Below are positions 1-11,412 of a stretch of 64,000 bases of DNA, one piece after another. The DNA lies in the NCBI GenBank assembly GCA_951799445.1, contig OX637288.1, forward strand, positions 4,466,501 to 4,530,500, in the 5' to 3' direction. Origin of the DNA: Pseudisothecium myosuroides. Its lineage: Eukaryota; Streptophyta; Bryopsida; Hypnales; Lembophyllaceae. A model generated the notes under the pieces. The model was given only the letters and a program-made list of their open reading frames with translations, ran no database searches and was not told the origin of the DNA. Position 1 is the stretch's first letter, and each line of letters starts with the position of its first letter. The position numbers and the translations under genes are program-made.

Positions 1-789
1 TTGTGCTTATGCTATATATTTTAAAAACTGGTTTAGAAACTATTGTTTTTAACAAAATGCACAATGTGTACAAATTGCAATAATAGTCTTTGTTGAATCT
101 TTGGCCAAGAGTAGGTTGACCACACCATGCATTTGCCTTAATCATTGATTTCTTTAAACCCTAAAGGATGGATTGATGGGTTTTAAATTATCATTTTAAT
201 TGATCATAATCTTAGGGAAGTCACTCTTCTATAGATCTAAAGATATACCTACAAACATTATAGTCTTTATAACCTCCTATTTATAAATGCATCCTAGAAG
301 TCAATAATTTTTTATTTACAAATGCATCTTGTAAATTAGACAAAAATATTCCCATTTCCATGTAGACTATAGTGACTAGATCCTATTTTGATATACATCT
401 TCACTTTAATATAAACAACAATACCTTGTCACTCAAACCATAATCTTTGTTTAGTATTTTTAGTTTTGTGTTTGCAATTTGTTTTTCAAAGCAATTAAAG
501 TGCATATAATTTCAAAAGAAGAATACATATCCAAACCTCTATTCAAATTTGTCAATTGCTAAAGTTATCACTTATAAAATCCAAAACAACATTGATATCT
601 CATTTGCCCAAAATATACTATAGGTGTGGGGTAGGGGCAGTAGAAAATGATTCTAATATAGATGCCCAAAATTTTGTAAAATTATTTTTTCAAAAAAATT
701 GTATGGAAAAAAAATCTTGCAAAATAATTCTATTTTTAGCATCTATTGACCACCAAAAATATTAATACAAGACATATAATATTATTCTT
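1..789. other. AT-rich non-coding sequence
   Basis: I see no gene, RNA gene or structured repeat here. The sequence is AT-rich with only short chance reading frames that show no recognisable family motif. It leads directly into the extreme AT block that follows. Confidence 0.6.
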
Positions 790-1111
790 CAACAAATAAT
801 ATATTAATAATAAACGTGTGGATTATATATTATATAAATTAATAAATACCTTTAACTAAGTAAATGTTATAAATATAAATATTAAACGTAACAATATATA
901 ATATTTATTTACAATAACGTAATTAATAACATAATAAACATATAAATTAACGTTATAATACGTTATAATAGGATTAAATATGTATATAATATTACATATT
1001 GTAATATATTACGTAACGTATAATATATTATATATATATATATATATATAATGTTATAAACATTAATAAATTACATATTAATAAAATACATACGTATTGT
1101 ATTACATGTAC

Positions 1112-1147
<36 letters not shown>

Positions 1148-1290
1148 CGTTATATATATTATAACAATATATATGTTATAATATTAATATATTATATTTA
1201 TAGTTATATAATAGTTTACGTTTAAATAAATATATATTGTTAACATAATATTTATATAAACTAGTATATTAATAACATATAATATATAAT
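790..1290. repeat. AT-only low-complexity block with isolated ACGT steps
   Basis: The block is almost entirely A and T, including (TA)n runs near 1023-1050 and 1113-1146. The rare C and G bases nearly always occur together as CG inside ACGT or ACGTT. A second block of the same style lies at 40130-40820. No coding potential. This is a simple-sequence region into which the adjacent foldback element has inserted. Confidence 0.7.
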
Positions 1291-1294
1291 ATAC

Positions 1295-2332
1295 GGGTGA
1301 TTGCAAGAAACACTTAATGCGATATGTCACACCTTAGTTTTTTATTTTTGTTTTGGCCATAACTTTTGTATTTTAGGTCCAAATGACTCGAAATTTACAA
1401 AGAAGCTACTCATAACTATTATATACCTTACTTAATTTTTGAGGATTTTTCAAAAATAATTTACTATTTTTAAACAGCCCCAAAAATTTCTCACAATGGG
1501 TGATTTAGGGGTTTTTAGCACTAATTGGAACCCAAAAAAACAAATTTTGAGCTGAAATTTTGAGAGGATGGTCTCTTAGTAGACTGATAGCTACTTTCCA
1601 AAGGAATTTTAAAAATAATTATTTTTATGTGGTGTAGAAGTCCACAAAGAGAGCTTCTTTCTACATTTTTTTTCAAAGATATAAAACAATATTATGGTAA
1701 GTTTATTGGTCAAATATCATCACCAAAAAGTCTTCTCAAATATTCAATTTTTATATATTTTAAAAAAACTAGACTTTTAGACATAGAATTCACATAGAAT
1801 TCCGGTGAAGAAAATACCACTTCTAACATTTTAATTTGTAAAAAATAGGATTTTTAAAAAAAAAAATATAAAATTGAATATTTGAGAAGACTTTTTGGTG
1901 ATAATATTTGACCAAAAAAATCACCGAAATATTGTTTTGTATCTTTGAAAAAAATGTAGAAAGAAGCTCTCTTTGTGGACCTCTACACCACATAAAAATA
2001 AGCATTTTTAAAATTCCTTTGGACAATAGCTATTAGTCTACTAAGAGACCATCCTCTCAAAATTTCAGCTCAAAATTTTTTTTTTGCTCTTAAATGGTGC
2101 TAAAACCCCCTAAATCAGCCATTGTGAGAAATTATTGGGGTTGTTTAAAAATAGTAAATTATTTTTAAAAAATCCTCAAAAATCAGGTTAAGTATATAAT
2201 GGTTATAAGTATCTTCCCTATAAATTTTGAGTCATTTGGACCTAAAACACAAAAGTTATAGCCAAAACAAAAATAAAAAACTAAGGTGTGACAAAACGCA
2301 ACAAATAGTACAGGTGTTTCTTGCAATCACCC
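1295..2332. mobile_element. Long-armed foldback element, family A copy 1
   Basis: The left end reads GGGTGATTGCAAGAAACACT and the right end is its reverse complement. The two halves remain complementary for roughly 475 bp each (about 1295-1770 and 1856-2332), with a short AT-rich loop between. ATAC occurs directly outside both ends (1291-1294 and 2333-2336) and is a plausible 4-bp target duplication. No protein of its own can be recognised; a 67-codon frame in the right arm follows from the repeat. A second element with the same termini lies at 51280-52004. It is therefore a non-autonomous foldback/MITE-type DNA element of unknown superfamily. Confidence 0.8.
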
Positions 2333-2336
2333 ATAC

Positions 2337-2740
2337 AATTATTATATATAATATATATAATAAAATAATATATATTTTTACATAGGGGATATTATATAAT
2401 TTAATATTTATGGTTTTGGGGGTAAATATTTATTTTGTTTACCCCCAAAACTGCTTCAAAGTCCACACTCTCAATGATGAATTCAATGCTTTAGGATGAC
2501 GTTTTGTCCAATTAACTTATGATTCATCCAAAGTGATGCTTGAATCTTTATAAAACAATCTTTTATAATTAATTTGATGAATACCGGTATAAAATTAATA
2601 ATATATGTGTATAGAAAGACAAGGAAAAATTTGCAAATTTAAAAGGAAATTCAAGCATCAAAGGGCTTATGTTTGAGAGTTTGAGCAAATCCCCAGGATG
2701 TACTTAGATCTTAGATGTGTGAGGGTCCTAGATGTACTAT
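2337..2740. other. AT-rich spacer
   Basis: I see no gene here. It holds AT-rich sequence with short TA-rich runs and nothing that can be assigned. Confidence 0.5.
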
Positions 2741-3085
2741 AATATTCCTTCCGTCCCAAAATGATTGTCCAATGACAAATTTTTCACAAGATTAAGGCAA
2801 AATTTGAGAATCTAGTAAAGTAATAAATGCAAACATGTAAATTAAATCATAATTTGATTGATGGTTTGCAAAAGCAACAACATCACATTTGAAGCATGAA
2901 TTGCTTAAAGTGGCAAAATTGAAGCTACAACTTCACATGATAAATCACCTTTTGGTTTAAGATTTTATGAACGTAGAATTAGATTCCTTGTGAGCACCTT
3001 ATGTAACTAAAATTGACTATTTCATGACTGATTATATTTTCATGAAACTAAATTTGAAGTAGAGGACAATCATTTCTAGACATCT
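2741..3085. mobile_element. Stowaway-like MITE, degraded right end
   Basis: Near 2745 the sequence reads TTCCTTCCGTCCCAAAATGA followed by TTGTCC. This closely resembles the terminal repeat of plant Stowaway elements (Tc1/mariner-related MITEs). The inverted match GGACAATCATTT occurs at 3063-3074, but the outer part of the right end has diverged. There is no coding capacity. The call rests on terminal similarity and spacing. Confidence 0.5.
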
Positions 3086-4190
3086 AGACATTTATTTTTT
3101 AGAAATTATTTTTTTGATCAAATTTGAAGAAATTTACATAAATCGTAATAAAATCAATTTAGAAGCATTTTCTTCAAAAATTCACCGAAAATAGAATTTT
3201 TTGTTTTAGTATTTTAATTTTGGTATGTTAGGCTTAATTTATGAGGCTATCAACATAGCATATATGAACACTAATTTTTTAAATTATTTATATTCTAAAT
3301 ATTTTTAAATAGTGATTTATGAAACAGAAAGAAACACTCAAATTTTATGCTGAAATTTATTTTATATATTATAAATACACATCCATAGAAAAGTATTCAG
3401 ATTTTTTGATATGTAACTTGCTTGTGTATTCAACAATGTTCATCATTACCTTCCTACAAGCTTTTGGGGGATGAAAGTTTACTTTAACCTATAAAAGACC
3501 ATATATTAAAGGACAATTTGAATTTGGATAGGTGAAGTATAACATGAATGGATGTTTTTAAATCTTTAATACAAGATGGAGACATTCACCTCTGTTTGAG
3601 GAATTTAAGAAAATTCAAATGAAATGTCTAGATCAAAAGTTATGCTATCTGAAATTAATCAAGTAATTAGGGCAATTTTGGCATTTTTAGCTACTGTCTT
3701 CATCTACTTATGAAAATTGGCATGTATGTAACCAAAATGGGGTAGTATGCAATTTTATTAAAAAAAACTACTTTTGATGCAAGATTCTCTTTCCAAGAGA
3801 AGTTAAGATTCTACTTATCCAACCGAGTAAGTTTAGAATTTTTTCTAATCACAAGTACTATTTTCTTAGAATTTGATGAATTTTCCTCCACATATTTTGA
3901 ATGTTTGGCTCTATGCCTCTATGCATTTATTGTTTTAATTTTTTTTTAAAGAATTCCTCAATGCATAAGAAATCATCAAAAATTGGCTATTTTGCATTGT
4001 GTATTTACTTGACCTCTTCACATATATTTAATAGAAATAAAAAGAAGTTTATCGTATGATTTCATTTTAAATCCTTTATATATATAATGGCCAAAGTTTT
4101 TTTGAATTACTTCTATTAGCAAATGTAATTGTGAAATCATGAACTTCATTTTTGTTTCCCATAATACACACTTCAGCAACAATACTCATA
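3086..4190. other. AT-rich spacer without recognisable features
   Basis: I see no gene, RNA gene or repeat with clear boundaries. The sequence is AT-rich, with only stops and short frames in all six readings. Confidence 0.5.
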
Positions 4191-4194
4191 TTCC

Positions 4195-4705
4195 TTTATA
4201 GGAACATCTTTAGTCCAATTGGTATTTAGCCTTCCAAACTTGTTTCTAGCTTTTGATTTATATATCATTAGAATTATAATTTTTTTATCATTAGATGTCT
4301 ATATGAAAGTATTTTGAATAGGTACAAGAACCTCAAATTTAGATATTTGAAAATGAAATAAACCACTTCAAAATAGATAAAAGAAAAAATTATCAAGGTC
4401 TTAGAAAATCATACTTAACAAGCTAAATATTGACAATTTCACTCTAAAAATGGTATTGGCCAAAATTAGCTTTGTTAAGTGTGATTTTCTAAGACCTTGA
4501 TCATATTTGTCTTTTATCTAGATTTGGAAGCAATTTATTTTCATTTTTAAATATCTAAATTTGAATTTTTTTGTACCTACTCAAAATACTTTCACGTGCA
4601 CTTCCAATGATAAAAAATTCTAATTCTAATTATATACCAATCAAAAGCTGGAAACAAATTTGGAAGGCCAATATACTAGTTGGATTAAGGATACTCTAAT
4701 GGAAT
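4195..4705. mobile_element. Foldback/MITE hairpin
   Basis: About 230 bp at 4210-4437 are complementary to 4460-4687, with a loop of only about 22 bp. Shared landmarks are AAGGTCTTAGAAAATCA on one arm and TGATTTTCTAAGACCTT on the other, and GGCCTTCCAAA-type sequence at the outer ends. The arms differ at scattered positions, so the insertion is old. There is no coding content. Confidence 0.7.
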
Positions 4706-5499
4706 TAGTGCTATATAATGGTCTTCTTTTAGTATCAATAAAATATTGAGATTGTGATGAAGAGCACTTACCATGAAAATGTACCGATATAGTACCCTCC
4801 AAAAAGTAAAGTACCTTCCAAGCGCCATTGACATCCGTATGAAGATGATTGACATTGTAAATCAAATCAGGGTTATTATGTAGTTGATTCATACATGACA
4901 AGTTGGAATTAAAAAAATTTAAATTTAGTAATGCGTTGATGATTCGCTTGCTTCAAAAATGGAAACCATGTGTTTCACATAGCTTGTTTAGTAGATGGTG
5001 GTAAGTGAAGCATTGAAAGGATGATTGTAAATGGAGAGCTTTGTAAATATACAATTTGCTGAATTTTGGTTGCAATGTGATGAAGATGAGTAGTTGTATT
5101 GATTTTTGAGTTGAAATGGTTACACAATCCTACATGTTTTTTCCACAAATTTTGATCTTTTGTTATATGGTAGTTGTTAAGATGCTAGCTTATAAAATTG
5201 TTGTGTGAATCATATAGCAGTGTGATTTTGAATAATCTTAAGAAAGACTATGGCAAGTTATTTCTTAACGTAAGAACAAGTTATTATTGTACCAATGACC
5301 ATCCGTGGTTCTTCTTTGAGTCAATTTTTTATTGTAATTAGTAGACCAAAGAAGACCATTTCATTGGCCTTGAAGAGATATTGCAAGTGAGGCTCAATGT
5401 AGATTTTTTTTTAAAAACGTCCATAAAAGCTGCAAGATTTTGATTAAAGGATTCTTAGACATGAGATTGTCAAGAATTGTCTTGCACCTATTGTTGAAC
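4706..5499. other. Unassigned sequence upstream of mariner remnant
   Basis: No intact gene is visible. The stretch may be the 5' half of the decayed Tc1/mariner element that follows, but I could not match any motif in it. Short frames occur on both strands without recognisable domains. Confidence 0.35.
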
Positions 5500-6110
5500 T
5501 TGTTGATAATTGGCCAATTTTAGTGAATACCATTACTATACAAAAAGAGGTGTATCAGCTTGGATTTGGCAACCAAATTGCAAAGAAGAAACCTTTCTTG
5601 AGCTTGAAAAATATGCAATAGAGGTTAATCTTTGTACAAGAGCATTTAAATTGGATTATATCACAATGGAGGTTGGTATTGGTTATGACAATTGGAGTAA
5701 TGAATAATTTGAAATTGGTCAAAATTCACGTCAAACTTGAGTATGGCGGACTACTTCTAAGAAATTTCATTCACAATGTTTAGCACAAACATTCATGTTT
5801 GACAAGATGTCAATCATAGTTTGGAGGTGCTTTCATTGCAACGAGCAAGTATTATTTGATCTTAATTCCTTCTCAACAACACACTACTATAGATTTTTGT
5901 GGACATTGTATGTGAGCAAGGATCATTGCCTTCTACCACCATGCTAACCATAAACAGCTAGTATTTATGTTTGATGGTGCACCAACACATACTACCAATA
6001 CAACAAAAGCTTACTCACTTAGCCTCCAAACTCTCCTTATTTCAATCCTCTAGGAAATCTTTGGATGATTTTCAAAGATAGGGACTAGAAGATGAATAGA
6101 CCAAAAAATA
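5500..6110 (+). pseudogene. Tc1/mariner transposase remnant
   Basis: Broken frames carry several landmarks of a DDE/D transposase of the Tc1/mariner superfamily. These are an IIVWRCF segment (family SIMVWGCF) near 5815, a DGAPTHT segment near 5970, and NSPYFNPLGNLW near 6030-6065. The last corresponds to the family SPDLNPIENLW catalytic region, with the Asp and Glu replaced by Tyr and Gly. Stops and frame changes separate these pieces, so no intact protein is possible. A 65-codon frame at 5510-5707 may be part of the central region. The catalytic substitutions plus stops mark it as long dead. A second remnant lies at 47730-48220. Confidence 0.7.
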
Positions 6111-6249
6111 AAGACCGAATGTAGAATGCAATAAATGCATCTTGGAAAAGTACACCAATGGAAATGTCGCACAAATTAGTTAATTGTAAGCATGCTGCAA
6201 TACATGCAAGTTATATTTAATACCATCAAAGGTAGCATAAAGTGGTAGT
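6111..6249. other. Spacer after mariner remnant
   Basis: Short non-coding stretch, possibly the 3' part of the mariner element. I see nothing further in it. Confidence 0.3.
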
Positions 6250-6385
6250 AAGGTATGTGCATCTAAAAGAGACACTCTCCTAATTGCATCATCTATCTAC
6301 AAATGTCTAAGATTTGAAATCTTAGGTAATTGCACATAGGTGGTGGATTTAGGAAAATATTTCTTTTAGGTGCACATACCTTAAT
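6250..6385. mobile_element. Small MITE with TA duplication
   Basis: AAGGTATGTGCATCTAAAAGA at the left is matched by the inverted TCTTTTAGGTGCACATACCT at the right, with one mismatch. TA lies directly outside both ends, as expected for Tc1/mariner-type MITEs. The element is about 135 bp and has no coding content. It may be derived from the adjacent mariner element. Confidence 0.6.
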
Positions 6386-6859
6386 AGTTATTGATTAATC
6401 CAACTTAAATGCTATAATGGATTGCAAATTAATGTTTGTATATTTCTAGCAAGATTTTTTTGCATATATGGAGCTATTTGTTTATGTAAAAAATTATATC
6501 CCTAATGTATACATTAAACAACACTGGCCATGTTTTTTCTTTGTATATTAATGTATTTAATGAGATAAAGCTAGGGATACCTTGCTTTCTAAAAGGGATT
6601 ATACATTTGGATTGAACAGATAGTGAGGAACAACTTCATTTGAATTAATTTGTTTTAATTAAATCACCTCCCATTTGAAGCAAATTTGAACAGACAGTGA
6701 GGAAAGCTTTCCTTAAAAGAATTTAAGTTTTTAAATTTTTCATATCCCTTCCCCCCCTTTAAGAAAAATTTAAAATTTAAAATTTAAAATTTTTCACTAT
6801 CCTTGCCCCTCCCCCCCTCTTGTAATTTCAGAAACCAACATACTTGACAAACAATTTGG
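6386..6859. other. AT-rich spacer
   Basis: I see no gene. It contains TTAAATTTTAAA-type low-complexity tracts near 6725-6795. Confidence 0.5.
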
Positions 6860-7065
6860 GACAAATCAGTATCCAATATCCGTACTAGTATCCATATTTT
6901 ATACTTGTATTTGTATCCGTATTTATATCCAGTACTATATTTATAGCCATATCCACATTCTATATTCACTATATATTCATATACAATATGATATCCGTAT
7001 CCAGTATTCATTTTCGTATTTGTACCCATATTCATATTCGTACCCATATTCATATTTGGACAGCT
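6860..7065. repeat. Degenerate hexanucleotide microsatellite (TATCCR-like)
   Basis: Imperfect hexamers such as TATCCG, TATCCA and CATATT recur for about 200 bp. The 98-codon frame on the minus strand translates this repeat into GYKY- and MNMGTN-type periodic sequence, so I treat it as non-genic. Confidence 0.7.
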
Positions 7066-8034
7066 CAGATTAAATCTCACAAGATCAACGGCTTGTGATT
7101 TTTTGAGAAATCAACGATGATTTTGAAGGTAAACATTTAAAAAAAAATAATCAACGGCACATGATTTTTCTCATTTTGGGGGGGCCACAAATCATCACGT
7201 TCTGTCTACCTATGAGATAGTACAATTGGGTCCAATAATCTTACAAGTTGCATATTGTGCAATTCAAAGAATTAAGTATAATATAAAATACAATTGGCAT
7301 TTGGGGTCTTGCATACCAAATTTTAGTTTCAAAAAAGCAAAAATGCATTTTTAGTAGATTGCTTCATTTAATATTTATGGTTTTACATGATAATTGATTG
7401 AAGAACATTGGTGATGAATTTTTAAAATTTTACGTCTACTCTAGTTTCCACTCCAATTGGAATCTTTGAAAAAATTCCTAAAATTGAATATTTTATTGCA
7501 ATTTGAACTTTTGGGTGTTTTTCAATGTCTATTGAATTCTATTTATATAATGACACAAAATTTTCTCTTGCACTCTAATGTTCTTTGCTACAGTGTATAC
7601 CTATGGTGAAATATTATGAGATAGTTTTCTATTTCCAATGATTTATCTTCAATCCTCCTTAAAAAATTCTCAAAAAATTCAACTTCCACAAAAAAGAAGT
7701 TTTAAATTTTTTGGGGGATGTTAAAGAAGACATGTGATTTCATCTCTACTAAATAAAACTAAAAAGAAACCTATTCACATTTAGTTGCTCAATGGAAACA
7801 TGATAAGCTTAGAAGGTGCATGACTTCTGCTTGCAACTCCCCTGATGGCGTTTCAGGGTTCAGTTGAATGACTCACTTGCACCTAATTAAGTATCTTTAG
7901 TTACCGGTACTTGAGACTTGAGTTTTCACAACAACGTTGTGGGTGATTGAGATCTCAACAAACCATCACGCAATGGCAAGACCGAGATTTGGTGGTTGGA
8001 TTGGAGCGGCAATGATAGTTGTGAGGATATGCTC
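7066..8034. other. Flank of the large transposon, non-coding
   Basis: I find no gene. The sequence is AT-rich up to about 7800 and somewhat more mixed just outside the left end of the large element. TCAA at 8035-8038 is the candidate left target duplication. Confidence 0.5.
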
Positions 8035-8038
8035 TCAA

Positions 8039-8065
8039 AACATTATATTCATTAAAATGGAGGGT
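8039..8065 (+). repeat. Left terminal inverted repeat of the large element
   Basis: Twenty-one bases match the right end exactly in inverted orientation, then one extra G, then AGGGT again matches. A partial internal echo, CATTAAAATGAGAGT, lies at about 8178-8192; a similar GAAATGAGAGT lies just inside the right end. Confidence 0.75.
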
Positions 8066-8581
8066 GGCCGCCCTCTCAAAATAGTCTTAGGTATTTGAAG
8101 GCACAACTAGTGAATTGCATGGGCTCTACTTTAGTTCGGCAATCTCTCAATTAATTGGTCTAAAGTAGCAATTTCCATTAAAATGAGAGTCATGCAAACA
8201 ATGAACGCCTTCCAACAAATGTTGTTATGTTCCATGTCAAACATTCCACGAGTTCAAGAAACAAATTGAAAATAAAACACAATAGCAAATACTTTAATAT
8301 GATATTTAAATTGCACTTCCGATATGAATACGGGAAATGCGTCACCAAAACATGTATTATCCACTAGAAATCTATATTTATGAGTTCTATTTTATGAAAA
8401 TGAACTGTAAACCGTTAAAGAAAACAAAATCCAGATGCCCACATTCATGAGAACACAAAATGATGTCTTCTACGTATACGCGAAAGCATATTCTAGGCAT
8501 AGAAATGACAAATAATACACTATCATATAGACCTAAGAACATAATAAGGGAGCTTCCCTCCTGCAACCGTTGTACTTAAGA
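8066..8581. other. Subterminal region and 3' side of transposase gene
   Basis: Non-coding. It holds the subterminal motif near 8178 and a short inverted pair (TACTTTAG / CTAAAGTA around 8123-8170). The minus-strand transposase gene ends at 8582, so its 3' untranslated region and poly(A) site should lie here. Confidence 0.5.
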
Positions 8582-11412
8582 CTAACGATTTGCAGCCAAA
8601 CTTTGCTTGATGATTTCAATTTGAGCAGGAGGAATCTTGATCTTGCAGTGTGCAGTATCTTTCTTGGTCCTACACTTCCACGCTGTCATAACAGCATCCG
8701 TGTGCTGCCAAAGTGGTAGTTCCTTTGCATCAATCTCCCAACTTAGACCTCTGCCGTTGTCCCATCCAGTGTAGAATTTTTGAATATCGTCATCTATAGC
8801 TGTTGGACGGAAGTACTGAATGCGCACAGAATTTGGATGTAGTGGATCAACAAAGGGATCAGACAACGCCCTTGCAATCCACACTGGTTGCAACTCATTT
8901 TCCGCGGGAGTAATCGCAACAAAATAGCCTTCAAAGAGATCTCGAGCCACCCTGAAGGACGGTTGTGGGCGACCACTCAATGGCCCGACGTATACATCAT
9001 CTTCCCCAAACTCTTCACGATCCTCTCCATCGCTGTCTAATTGATCAACCCGAGTCGCCTGAATACGAGTAGTCGGCCAGAAGCCATCCTTCAAAACAGT
9101 AGAGTCAGGTAGTGGTTCTTCAAGTGCTACCTTCACACCATGCCAATAGTGCACTATATGCTCCAGTTGTCTTCGGCATTCCCCGGTGCGGTCTTGGTTG
9201 CACAAGTTCTCCCAGTACTTAATAAACGTGGATATACCCTTCAGAATGTCTGCCTCAGCTTTCATTGGGACTGGCAGAACTGCCTGTGGTACTCCACGGG
9301 GCCATAAACTTTGCCCCTCCGAATCCTCATGCCATAATTTAATTCCGCCACCTGCGCCTGAGGGCAACCAATCTAGGTCAATGCACAACAATTTGTACTT
9401 CATGACAGGACAACCCGTGGAATCAAGGTAGAACTTCACTTGTTGGGGCTTTGTGTGCCCAATCATGATATGGCTGCCGGCCAAAAATTTGCCTGCAATG
9501 AAAGCCTTGAAATCAGGCACTTCTTCTATAAGATGGGGGATAGTAGGAATGGTTTCTACATCCATGAACGACTTCATAAGCGCAGGAATTGTCAAGAAAT
9601 TTTCCTTCTTCAACAACATGCTCCATCTTCCAAAGAGCGCATCAATGTCGTCATGAGTATGACCCACAATCATGAAGTTCACATACACTTCGCGAAAAAT
9701 CTTGTTTGCAACCAGTAGCAAAAAACGTATCTGTTCTTGTTGTCCCCAGCGGCATTGTCCATTTGCACATTCAAAATGGGCGGCAAAGGCGTTGCTAGAA
9801 CTAAGGTCTCCGGTGGCGGGGGGAGTGAGGCTTCACACATTTCCGCGCCCTTCAGAAGCGCCTTTGACAAATTTGTCGACCTTGCCCCCACAAACAATTG
9901 TCGAGAAGAAGACTTTGGCGGCAATTCCAAATCTCGCAATAACTTTGCCATGGAGCCAACGGTGTAGTTCGAATCTTTAGGAAACATTTCCAAGCCATAA
10001 TGCGCGTACCGAACATCACCATGACCATGCGCAATCATGCCGGTGACAGCAACAGGCAATTTCGTGAGCCCGTCCAGTTCTTTAGTCTTGTGAGAGAAGA
10101 CCGGGGATGCAGTTTTAGAATGGTCCATCTTGTCATGCATGATTGTCAAACACTCGTGTGGAAAACTGTGCGACTGGTAACGGTTTGCATAATAAAGCTC
10201 CCTATGCGCCCGAGCAATAGCCAAGTGTCTATCTAGCCTCCTTGTCCATTTCAGAGCGCTTTCAGATCCGACAAAACAACTCTTCCGTATCTCTTGTAAT
10301 CTGTCACACTCCGAACACCGAGCAAAGTTATCTCCAGGCTTCTTGACCTTGTACTCCGGGAACTTTGAGGACCTAATCTTGCTCAAGTTTGAAGTTGAAA
10401 CGTTCGGCAATCCGAAGGCCGCATTCACTTCGTTGATTTCTTTCATTTTACCCTTCCATTGAAAGGTAGCGGGGAGACACATGGAGACAACTTTGTCCCC
10501 TGACTTCAGAGTTCGGGTACGATGTGGCATGTGATCCGCCTCCTTGTCAAGGATGCACTTCAACGTTGCCATGGCTTGTTCAGTATGCTTCCTTGGCTTC
10601 GACAAGCCCGTATTACCGTGTGCACGCGCCTCTCGATCGTCCTTCCAGTATTTCAGGTAACGATAAAATGTTGCCTCCGGGACAGCAGCAATATGCATCC
10701 ATGCTTGCAAGCACACACTAATGCTTTCAATGGTCACCATCTTCCTCCCACGTGCATCAAGATGAACTGATCTGTGCACATCAGTCTTCATGTGGGACCT
10801 GAACTTAAATGATGAGCTGTGGTACATGCGTTCTCTGAAGGCTCGAATTTTCTCTCTTGGAAACGGCTGAACACAGTTTTTGCTGCAGCAGATTTTGCTG
10901 GAAAAGAGGTTGATGGACTCTTGAGTGAGGAGCTCTTTAGACTTGAGGGCCGTCACGCGAGGTGGATTTCGAAGTAGACTTGAATAAGGCCGGGCAGAAG
11001 TTCGTGTAGGAGGATTAAAAAGAAGGGCCTGCTGAGTTCTGAAATTATCCCGTAGTTCATGGTCGCGAAGACTTGCCCCAGAGCAGTGGACTCTGTCAAT
11101 GGGCCAAGCCATCAAATAGTAGATTCTCTCCTCCGGGATGTCCACTTCAGAATGAGTCCTCGTAATGTGCACAGCGACGTGGGTATCCCCGAGAGGACCA
11201 TTCGCACCGAGCACGAGGTCCGAATTGACGCTATGGCAAGTACCTTCGCCAACGAGTAGACCGCCATCGTTGTACAAAGTCACGGTTCTAGTATTCCAGA
11301 GACGACGTGGAATTCCTTCGCATTCCGGAATTTCGACATTCACGCTTTCAACCGCAGGATTTTCCTCCTCTGAATACTCCATAGGGTCAGCTGCAATGTC
11401 AGAGGAACTCAT
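8582..11412 (-). pseudogene. DUF7869-like (RNase H-like) putative transposase, one frameshift
   Basis: Two adjoining frames (577 codons from ATG at 11412, then 379 codons ending at 8582) read as one protein broken near 9720. There the coding strand has a run of six T; one extra T would join them. The N-terminal part has a CCxxxC cluster (residues 175-180), which could bind zinc, and a CxxC (366-369). Then follow DHSKT (Asp430) and MDNAAGDNKN (Asp552), and in the second part GHTHDDIDALFGRW. This D...DN...GHTHDDID order is what I recognise from DUF7869 proteins, which are found in mobile DNA and resemble DDE/RNase H nucleases. The role as transposase of the surrounding element is inferred. The gene is divergent from the ParB-like gene, with palindromes in its upstream region. 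Start: ATG 11412, nine bases after a possible 3' splice site (CTGCAG). Confidence 0.7.

Noticed and set aside
6784..7080. 98-codon minus-strand frame as a gene
   Set aside because: It is the translation of a degenerate hexanucleotide microsatellite.
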